Below, in pieces: positions 1 through 5,416 of a stretch of 8,574 bases of DNA. Position numbers and translations under genes: made by a program. The notes under the pieces are model-generated. The model searched no databases and was not told the origin of the DNA. It saw only the letters and a program-made list of their open reading frames with translations. Positions within the stretch are counted from its first letter, which is position 1, and each line of letters begins with the position of its first letter. Source of the DNA: Selenomonadaceae bacterium UBA3796 (GTDB lineage Bacteria > Bacillota > Negativicutes > Selenomonadales > Selenomonadaceae). The stretch spans positions 1 through 8,574 of the forward strand of contig DFES01000169.1 in the NCBI GenBank assembly GCA_002369175.1. Direction: 5' to 3'.

Positions 1-540
1 GTCATGATGCCTTACGGCGATTATCTCAAGTCGGTTTCCGAGTGGTACATCCAGCTTTTGGCGGAGTCCTTGGGCAAGCAGTTCGACAAGGAGGGCAAGG
101 AGGTCTGCTATGGACGTACGCCCCTTGTGGCAGTCGGCACCACGGATATGCATTCCCAGACCCAGCAGCACCAGGAGGGAACTCTTGACAAGGTGGTGCA
201 GTTCATCAAGGTGGCGAAATGGGAGAATGATCTCGTCATCCCCAATGTGTTCCCAGAGGCACAGAAGCTTGCGGATATTTCCGGTGTGAAGATGGGAGAT
301 GCGTTGGAGGTTGCCCGCCAGTCCAATGCGGATGCACTTTCCTCCAATCACCGCTTCAATGCATGCTTCACCATTCCGGAACTGACACCCTATCATTTGG
401 GCGAACTTCTCTACATGCTTGCCATGTCCGTTGCTTATGAGGGCGAATTGGCGAACGTGGATGCCTTTAACCAGCCTGGTGTCGAGGCATATAAGCGCAT
501 CATGGGACCGAAACTCCAGGCACTCAAGGCAGGAAAGTAA
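1..540 (+). CDS. pgi: Glucose-6-phosphate isomerase, C-terminal part (5' end outside window)
   Basis: This is the last 179 codons of phosphoglucose isomerase, which interconverts glucose-6-phosphate and fructose-6-phosphate in the cytoplasm (glycolysis and gluconeogenesis). The frame is already open at base 1, so the Met codons at 4 and 7 are internal rather than starts. Visible family hallmarks are GTTDMHSQTQQHQEG, within the second SIS domain, and SSNHRFNACFTIPELTPYHL. Near the C-terminus is NQPGVEAYK, whose Lys matches the active-site lysine of the Bacillus-type enzyme. The protein ends normally at TAA 538-540. A hairpin terminator candidate follows 50 nt later, so pgi is probably the last gene of its transcript and not functionally tied to the secretin genes downstream. 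The identification is firm; only the missing N-terminal half is unknown. Confidence 0.97.
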   Translation, partial: VMMPYGDYLKSVSEWYIQLLAESLGKQFDKEGKEVCYGRTPLVAVGTTDMHSQTQQHQEGTLDKVVQFIKVAKWENDLVIPNVFPEAQKLADISGVKMGDALEVARQSNADALSSNHRFNACFTIPELTPYHLGELLYMLAMSVAYEGELANVDAFNQPGVEAYKRIMGPKLQALKAGK

Positions 541-589
541 GGAACTGGCAATAAATAAATTTTGAAAAGTTGTACGGATGGCGCAGTTG

Positions 590-621
590 GCTCCGTCGAT
601 CGTCGGGTCGGCGGAGCTTTT
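590..621 (+). terminator. Rho-independent terminator candidate downstream of pgi
   Basis: A 10-bp stem pairs 590-599 (GCTCCGTCGA) with 608-617 (TCGGCGGAGC), with one T-G wobble and an 8-nt loop, followed directly by TTTT at 618-621. An outer 5-bp arm (GCGCA 581-585 with TGCGC 621-625) could extend the hairpin but would consume the end of the T-run. The T-run is short, so strength is uncertain. Its position between pgi and the PilP-like gene argues that the latter starts after it (652) rather than at the in-frame TTG at 562. Confidence 0.6.
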
Positions 622-651
622 GCGCAATGGGGGGTGAGTGTTGTAGATAGG

Positions 652-1215
652 ATGAGGATTCCGGAGGAAAAAAAATGGCGGATTCTTGCAGCTGCCCTCG
701 CGGTGCTGCTCGCCGGAATCATCTGGTTCCCGGAGGATGATGCGGTTTCTGTGGCGGCGCTGGAGGTTCCGGAGAAAGGGCAAAAGGACGGGACATGGGA
801 GAAGGAAAAGGAAAAGGAAGGCTCCTGGAAGATCCTTGGGACAGAGTCGGCCTTCGAGGGCAAGAAACTCAAGAATCCCTTTACCCTGCTGCATGAGGAA
901 CGGGGGAATGTTGTGCAAGCAGGTGGGGACGCTCAGAAAGCGGACCCGACAGAGCGTTCCGTACCGGCAGTGGCAGAAATCCCCGTGTATGCGGAAAAAG
1001 GATCGGAGAGAGGAAAAACATCATCGGAATGGATCCTGAAGGGCATTTTGTCCGGAGAGAAAGGGAGAATTGCCATAGTGAGCAACGGGGAGGAAACCCG
1101 GGATGTGGCAGTGGGTGAGCGTTTCGGCAATCGGGTTGTGACCGCTATTGAGGAAGGTTCCCTGCGTTTTTTGGGGGAGGATGGTGAAGGACAGTTGCAG
1201 ATGCCTGGATTTTGA
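652..1215 (+). CDS. PilP/GspC-like membrane-anchored pilus or secretion assembly protein
   Basis: A 187-residue protein with a short cytoplasmic N-terminus, one membrane segment (about residues 10-26, WRILAAALAVLLAGIIWF), a charged low-complexity linker (EKEKEKEG near 50-57), the motif KNPFTLLHEE near 74-83, and a C-terminal domain from about 124. That domain (WILKGILSGEKGRIAIVSNG, then VGERFGNRVVTAIEEGSLRF) has the pattern of the GspC homology-region/PilP fold, which links the inner-membrane platform to the secretin. The secretin gene follows immediately, matching pilP-pilQ, mshK-mshL and gspC-gspD order. The reading frame is open from TTG 562, but that start lies before the pgi terminator hairpin. 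ATG 652 is preferred because it gives a normal signal anchor. Its nearest Shine-Dalgarno-like run (GGTGAG 633-638) is rather far, and GTG 634 is an alternative. Family assignment is by pattern, not by search. Confidence 0.72.
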   Translation: MRIPEEKKWRILAAALAVLLAGIIWFPEDDAVSVAALEVPEKGQKDGTWEKEKEKEGSWKILGTESAFEGKKLKNPFTLLHEERGNVVQAGGDAQKADPTERSVPAVAEIPVYAEKGSERGKTSSEWILKGILSGEKGRIAIVSNGEETRDVAVGERFGNRVVTAIEEGSLRFLGEDGEGQLQMPGF

Positions 1216-1253
1216 TGGAAGAAATGCATGATGAGGACGGGAGGGAGATGCTG

Positions 1254-2618
1254 ATGGCTTTTCTCTGCAGGCGGTGCCTGGGCAGGAGAATGGCTGCCCT
1301 GGGATTGTTGGCGTTGTTGTCCGTGGATGGCGCAGCACCAGCGGTTCAGGCAGAACCGATTTCCTTTCGGGTAGTGGATGGTGATGTGCGTTCCGTGCTT
1401 ATGACGGCAGCGCGGATGGGGAACTTCAATCTGGTGCTGGATGATTCTGTCCAGGGTACGGTTACGCTCAATCTCAGGGATGTGGAGCCTGAGGAGGTGC
1501 TGCGCTTTGTTTCCGGAGCCGGCAATCTTGCGCTGCAGGAAATCGGCGGCGCATTTATCGTGACGGCGGCAGACAGTCAATCCGGAATGCGGCGGCTCTA
1601 TTCTTTTCCGGTGCATTATGGGGATCCGGAGGATTTGCAGGAAGCGTTGAATTTATCTTTGGGTCTTGCAGGAAAAAATGATTTTGTGACGAATAATAAT
1701 GTGAATAATGAGGAGCAGTCTTTCCCCTCCGGCAGGCGCGTTCTCGTGGACAGGGGCACGAATACCCTGGTGCTTTATGGAACACCGGCAGAGGCTATGG
1801 CAGCGGAAGGTCTTCTGAGGAAGCTGGATGTCCCTGCAAAACAGGTAGCCCTTGAAGCGAAGGTGATTTCCATCCAGAAGGATGCATCGAAGAAACTGGG
1901 GGTGGAGTGGCAGTGGTCAGCCCTTCCTCAGTATCCTGACGTCAGGATGGTCTATGACCAGTATTCTTATTCGACGACGGATTCCTCCGGCAATTCGGTG
2001 ACTGTGCGGGAGAGTGTGCCGCGCAGCGAGGTGACCCGTCGGGGCTTTGGAGGGACGGTGCCGGGCATCGTGCAATTCGGCCGAGGGCCGGAGGGCGCTC
2101 CCTATGAGTTTCTGTATGAGGCTAAGATCAACGCCCTTGTCACAGATGGCAAGGCGGAGATTTTGGCGCGTCCGAATATCACGACGATTCAGGGAAGGGA
2201 AGCTGTCATCAACATTGGCGGATCCGTTCCGGTTCCCACGGTTTCCACAACGAATTCGACAACAACGACATCTGTGGAATACAAGGATGCGGGAATCATC
2301 CTGCGTTATACTCCCAGAGTGAACGAGGATGGCTATATCACGGCGGCAGTGCACACGGAAGTCAGTTCTCCCCTCTATGTGGAGGAGATGAAGGCGTATC
2401 GTTTCCAAAGGCGTTCTGCAGATACGACGGTGCGCCTGAAAGATGGGGAAACCATGGTCATTGGGGGCCTCATCGGCAGTGAGGAGTCCCGCAGTCTGAG
2501 CAAGATTCCCTTTCTTGGGGATCTGCCGATCTTAGGGGCATTTTTTCGAAGTGTACGTCACAGCAAGTCGGAGTCAGAAATCATGATTTTTTTGACGGCG
2601 CACGTGCTGGACGAATAG
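1254..2618 (+). CDS. Compact outer-membrane secretin (PilQ/GspD/MshL family)
   Basis: A 454-residue secretin, predicted to form the outer-membrane channel of a type IV pilus or type II secretion-like machine. Residues 1-33 form a Sec signal peptide: Arg-rich n-region, core MAALGLLALLSV, cleavage expected after AVQA. Residues 34-105 are an STN/N0 domain (ISFRVVDGDVRSVL). Residues about 113-194 form one N1-type domain, interrupted by an Asn-rich loop (FVTNNNVNNEEQ), and the secretin core fills the rest. The core contains KAEILARPNITTIQG, the Thr-rich gate segment TTNSTTTTSVEYKDAG, KDGETMVIGGLI and the signature IPFLGDLPILGAFFR. There is no lipobox. At about 450 residues it is shorter than typical PilQ or GspD because it has few periplasmic modules. 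The frame opens at 1212/1215, touching the upstream TGA, but ATG 1254 has GGGAGGGAG just upstream and starts a proper signal peptide. Confidence 0.92.
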   Translation: MAFLCRRCLGRRMAALGLLALLSVDGAAPAVQAEPISFRVVDGDVRSVLMTAARMGNFNLVLDDSVQGTVTLNLRDVEPEEVLRFVSGAGNLALQEIGGAFIVTAADSQSGMRRLYSFPVHYGDPEDLQEALNLSLGLAGKNDFVTNNNVNNEEQSFPSGRRVLVDRGTNTLVLYGTPAEAMAAEGLLRKLDVPAKQVALEAKVISIQKDASKKLGVEWQWSALPQYPDVRMVYDQYSYSTTDSSGNSVTVRESVPRSEVTRRGFGGTVPGIVQFGRGPEGAPYEFLYEAKINALVTDGKAEILARPNITTIQGREAVINIGGSVPVPTVSTTNSTTTTSVEYKDAGIILRYTPRVNEDGYITAAVHTEVSSPLYVEEMKAYRFQRRSADTTVRLKDGETMVIGGLIGSEESRSLSKIPFLGDLPILGAFFRSVRHSKSESEIMIFLTAHVLDE

Positions 2619-2683
2619 GAGTTATCAGGAGCAGACCCAGGGGTATTTTGCAAGGGTGTTCCTTCGAGGGAGGAAAATATATT

Positions 2684-3355
2684 ATGTCAATAAGAATATT
2701 GATTGCAGACGATCATGCACTCTTGCGTCAGGGAATCAAGCGCGTACTCAATTTCGAGGATGATCTGGAAGTTGTGGGAGAGGCTGAGGACGGGCAGGAA
2801 ACCCTTGCACGTACCTTGGTGCTGCAACCGGATATACTGCTCCTGGATCTTAATATGCCGGGGCCCAATGGCCTTGAGGTGGCGCGGCAGCTCCAGGCGG
2901 CAAAATGCAAGACGAAGATCATTGCGCTGACCATACACGATAGTGACAATTATGTTTTGGAGCTTTTGAAGAACGGCGCACTTGGCTATCTTCTGAAGGA
3001 TGTTGAACCGTCGGTGCTCATACGGGCGATTCATGTGGTAAACGATGGAAACGCCTTTGTCTACCCGAAACTGGCGGAGCGGCTTTTCGGCGGTGTGAGC
3101 GAGACGGATGATGTCAATGAGAAGGCAAGGGCAATGTGGAAGGAAAGCCGCTCGGAGCGGCTGACCTCTCGTGAAATGGATGTGCTGGCATGCATTGCGA
3201 AGGGGTTCAGCAATCAGGATATTGCCAAGGCGCTCTGCGTGAGCGAAAAGACCGTAAAAAACCATCTTACCAATATTTTCCGCAAGCTCAATGTCAATGA
3301 CAGAACCCAGGCACTGGTCTATGTACTGAAGAATAAAATCATATCTCTGGACTGA
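2684..3355 (+). CDS. NarL/FixJ-family response regulator, DegU-like
   Basis: A 223-residue two-component transcription factor. The receiver domain spans about residues 3-118, with acidic pair D9-D10, phosphoacceptor D55 (LLLDLNMPG), T83 and K105 (GYLLKD). The LuxR-type helix-turn-helix spans about 159-222 (LTSREMDVLACIAKG, then SEKTVKNHLTNIFRKLNVND). The C-terminal helix region NVNDRTQA and the SIHD-like TIHDSDNYV segment closely resemble Bacillus DegU, but the true target genes cannot be read from the sequence. All catalytic residues are intact. The start is ATG 2684, with AGGGAGG at 2667-2673; the frame extends 12 codons further upstream without a better start. It lies 65 nt after the secretin gene with no terminator between them, so it may be co-transcribed with that pair. 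No sensor kinase is adjacent. A terminator follows. Confidence 0.93.
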   Translation: MSIRILIADDHALLRQGIKRVLNFEDDLEVVGEAEDGQETLARTLVLQPDILLLDLNMPGPNGLEVARQLQAAKCKTKIIALTIHDSDNYVLELLKNGALGYLLKDVEPSVLIRAIHVVNDGNAFVYPKLAERLFGGVSETDDVNEKARAMWKESRSERLTSREMDVLACIAKGFSNQDIAKALCVSEKTVKNHLTNIFRKLNVNDRTQALVYVLKNKIISLD

Positions 3356-3370
3356 AAATGTGGAGATACA

Positions 3371-3401
3371 GGGCTTCTTTTCACGGAGAAGCTCTTCTTT
3401 T
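3371..3401 (+). terminator. Rho-independent terminator after the response regulator gene
   Basis: An 8-bp stem pairs GGGCTTCT (3371-3378) with AGAAGCTC (3387-3394), with one G-T wobble and an 8-nt loop, followed by the T-rich tail TTCTTTT at 3395-3401. It starts 15 nt after the response regulator stop and separates that gene from the tetrapyrrole operon. Confidence 0.72.
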
Positions 3402-3430
3402 ATGGTTCGGAATATGCTATGATAGAGGCG
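3395..3430 (+). promoter_or_regulatory. Candidate sigma-A promoter of the tetrapyrrole operon (extended -10)
   Basis: A TATGAT hexamer at 3418-3423 is preceded by TGC (3415-3417), giving an extended -10 element; five of six bases match TATAAT. At the standard 17-bp spacing the -35 position is TTCTTT (3395-3400). This is a poor match and overlaps the preceding terminator tail, as expected if the extended -10 carries recognition. Transcription would start near 3430, about 57 nt before the first gene. This stretch is the only clear gap upstream of the operon, which supports the call. Confidence 0.5.
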
Positions 3431-3439
3431 TGAATTTGT

Positions 3440-3450
3440 GAATCGGATTC
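3440..3450. promoter_or_regulatory. Perfect 11-bp inverted repeat in the operon leader, possible operator
   Basis: GAATC-G-GATTC is a perfect dyad with a single central base, about 10-20 nt downstream of the predicted transcription start and 37 nt before the first gene of the tetrapyrrole operon. The position suits a repressor site. I do not recognise a regulator for it, and a short dyad like this can occur by chance. Confidence 0.25.
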
Positions 3451-3486
3451 GTTTTTTGAGGATGGTTCACTTTGGCAGGTGGAAAA

Positions 3487-4128
3487 ATGCAATATCCCAT
3501 GAATATGGTGATGGATGGCCGCCTTTGTGTGGTTCTCGGAGGAGGGTCTGTGGCTCTTCGCAAGGTGGGAACCCTGCAGAAGGCAGGAGCCCGGGTTCTT
3601 GTGATTGCGCCGGAGGTTCTGCCGCAGCTTGCGGAGATGGCTCAGGCGGGAAAGATCCGGTGGCAGAGGTCATCCTATGTGCAGGGGTGCCTTGCAGGGG
3701 CATTCCTTGTCGTTTGCGCAACGGACGATATGGATGCGAATCGGCAGGCTGCAGAAGAAGCAAGGCGTGCCGGGATTCTGGTCAATTCTCCTGCCCGGCC
3801 GGAGCTGTCGGATTTTTCTGTTCCGGCAAGCGTTCGGCGGGGGAAGCTTTTGCTGACGGTGTCCACGGGAAATCTTTCCCCTGCCTTTTCCAGGGTGCTC
3901 AGGGAATATTTGGAGGAGGTCTTTCCTCCTGTGTTCGGTGAATGGCTGGAGCGCCTTCCTTGCCTTCGGGAGGAAGCAAAGGAAAGATTCGGGAGCAGCC
4001 GGGAGAGAGAAGAGTTTTGGCGCAGTGCGCTGAATGAACGTATTTTGGAACTGGTGAGGGCAGGCATGCTTGACCAGGCGGAGGTTGAATTGAGACATGC
4101 AATTGATGGTGGTCGGACTGAATCATAA
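3487..4128 (+). CDS. Precorrin-2 dehydrogenase (siroheme synthase N-terminal / Met8-SirC family)
   Basis: A 213-residue cytoplasmic enzyme expected to oxidise precorrin-2 to sirohydrochlorin with NAD+, for siroheme or anaerobic cobalamin synthesis. The opening MQYPMNMVMDGRLCVVLGGGSVALRK is typical of the family, with the nucleotide-binding glycines at 18-20. It is followed by VVCATDDMDAN (75-85), NSPARPELSDFSVPA (100-114) and the loop VSTGNLSPAFSRVLREYLEE, then a C-terminal helical region to 213. Oddity: the Asp that follows the NVV motif in E. coli CysG (Asp104) aligns with Ala103 here. Whether metal chelation is also catalysed is therefore unclear. Start: ATG 3487 has AGGTGG at 3477-3482 and gives the canonical N-terminus; TTG 3472 would add five untypical residues. 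The end overlaps hemA by 32 nt. It is the first gene of the operon, and CobA, which makes its substrate, is encoded downstream. Confidence 0.88.
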   Translation: MQYPMNMVMDGRLCVVLGGGSVALRKVGTLQKAGARVLVIAPEVLPQLAEMAQAGKIRWQRSSYVQGCLAGAFLVVCATDDMDANRQAAEEARRAGILVNSPARPELSDFSVPASVRRGKLLLTVSTGNLSPAFSRVLREYLEEVFPPVFGEWLERLPCLREEAKERFGSSREREEFWRSALNERILELVRAGMLDQAEVELRHAIDGGRTES

Positions 4129-5416
4129 GACAGCTCCCGTGGATGTGAGGGAAAGATTTTCGATTCCAAGGGATGCCCTCCGCAAAGGACTGGCGAATCT
4201 GGGCGAGTACGGGGGCATCCATGAAGCTGTGGTGCTTTCTACCTGCAATCGCAGCGAGATGTATGCAGTGGTGGATGACGCATCGGCGGATGCACTGGCT
4301 ATGAAGCAGTTCCTTTTTGACCTCACGGGCAACGGGGAGGATATTGACGAATATCTTTTTGCCTTTCAGGATGAGGACTGCATCCGCCACCTTTTCCGGG
4401 TGGCATCGAGTCTCGATTCCCTGGTTCTGGGGGAGGGGCAGATTCTCTCCCAGGTGAAGGCGGCCTATGCCTTGGCACGGGAGTCGGGAACCACCAGTAC
4501 GGTGCTCAATCTGCTCTTTCATCGCGCCATTGCCACGGGAAAGCGGGTGCGGACTGAGACGCGCATTGCATGCAGATCCGTTTCGGTAAGTTACGCGGCA
4601 GTGGAACTGGCAAGAAAGGAGCTGGGGGGGCTTGCGGGACGGAAAGCGCTGATTTTCGGTGCGGGAAAGATGGCAAAGCTTACAGCCAAACATCTCCTCA
4701 CAAGGGAGGTGGCGAAGATCTACGTGGCGAATCGTCATATCGAGAAGGCTCGGGAATTGGCAGAGGAGATCGGCGGAGAGGCGGTTCCCTTCGAGGGAGC
4801 GCTCCGGCAGGCGCAGGATGTGGATGTCATCGTGACTTCCACGGGAGCTCCCCACTATGTGGTGAAGTCCTGGGAAACCCGCCAGCTCATGACGAAGCGC
4901 AAGGGACGTCCCCTTTTCTTCATCGACATAGCCGTTCCGCGTGATGTGGAACCGGAAGTCGGTGAGCTGAAGGGAGTGACCCTCTACAATATCGATGCGT
5001 TGGAATCCGTGGTGGATGATCACGTCAGAAAGCGTCGGGCAGAGGCCAAGGGCGCAGAAAGAATCGTTGAGGAGGAGGTGCGCTCCATCCGGGAGAAATT
5101 CCAGTATCTCTCCTTCCGTCCGCTCATGGCGCTTCTTTCCGATCGCGCGGAACGGATCCGCTGCCGCGAGGTGAAGCGGGCGGCTTCCAAACTTCCGGAG
5201 CTTGATGAAGGGGAGTGGCGGCAGGTACATCATATGACCCGCATGATCGTGAGAAAGCTTCTTCGCATGCCCATGATGAAACTCAATGCTTCAGCAGGCA
5301 CGGAGGAGGAACAGTTCTACATCGATGCCATGCGGGCGCTGTTCAAGCTGGATACAATAGGGGAGACGACAGGTTTTGAAGAAAAACAGCATCGTTATCG
5401 GTACGCGCAGCAGTAA
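4097..5416 (+). CDS. hemA: Glutamyl-tRNA reductase
   Basis: A 439-residue enzyme catalysing the first committed step of C5-pathway tetrapyrrole synthesis, the NADPH-dependent reduction of glutamyl-tRNA(Glu) to glutamate-1-semialdehyde. The catalytic domain holds GLNHKTAPVDVRERF (7-21) and LSTCNRSEMYAV with the nucleophile Cys50, then SLVLGEGQILSQVKAAY, part of the substrate pocket. The NADPH-binding domain has LIFGAGKMAKLTAKHLL, VANRHIEKA and FFIDIAVPRDVEPEV. A helical dimerisation region fills the C-terminus. Length is normal for the family. The start at ATG 4097 gives the usual MQLMVVGLNHKTAP; GGAGG at 4080-4084 is 12 nt upstream. The gene begins inside the preceding gene (32-nt overlap), and its last 41 nt are shared with hemC, which suggests translational coupling at both ends. 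A run of seven G at 4624-4630 lies within the coding sequence. Confidence 0.97.
   Translation: MQLMVVGLNHKTAPVDVRERFSIPRDALRKGLANLGEYGGIHEAVVLSTCNRSEMYAVVDDASADALAMKQFLFDLTGNGEDIDEYLFAFQDEDCIRHLFRVASSLDSLVLGEGQILSQVKAAYALARESGTTSTVLNLLFHRAIATGKRVRTETRIACRSVSVSYAAVELARKELGGLAGRKALIFGAGKMAKLTAKHLLTREVAKIYVANRHIEKARELAEEIGGEAVPFEGALRQAQDVDVIVTSTGAPHYVVKSWETRQLMTKRKGRPLFFIDIAVPRDVEPEVGELKGVTLYNIDALESVVDDHVRKRRAEAKGAERIVEEEVRSIREKFQYLSFRPLMALLSDRAERIRCREVKRAASKLPELDEGEWRQVHHMTRMIVRKLLRMPMMKLNASAGTEEEQFYIDAMRALFKLDTIGETTGFEEKQHRYRYAQQ

Noticed and set aside
562..651. N-terminal extension of the PilP-like protein from TTG 562
   Set aside because: The extension runs through a terminator-like hairpin, has no ribosome-binding site, and its residues look unlike a protein N-terminus. 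The membrane anchor begins naturally at 652.
1212..1253. Longer secretin start at TTG 1212 or ATG 1215
   Set aside because: It would put an acidic MEEMHDEDGREML stretch before the signal peptide. ATG 1254 has a strong SD at good spacing and a basic n-region.
2648..2683. Possible promoter (TTGCAA and TATATT) before the response regulator
   Set aside because: The spacing between the hexamers is 24 bp and the -10 would abut the start codon, so it cannot be a normal promoter.
3438..3941. Open frame from GTG 3438 overlapping the precorrin-2 dehydrogenase
   Set aside because: The translation is Gly/Cys/Ser-rich and untypical, it has no ribosome-binding site, and it overlaps a gene with clear family motifs in another frame.
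3899..5233. Long antisense open frame (444 codons) opposite hemA
   Set aside because: Its translation shows no recognisable domain and it mirrors the third-position bias of hemA, a well-supported gene. Long antisense frames are expected in moderately GC-rich coding DNA.
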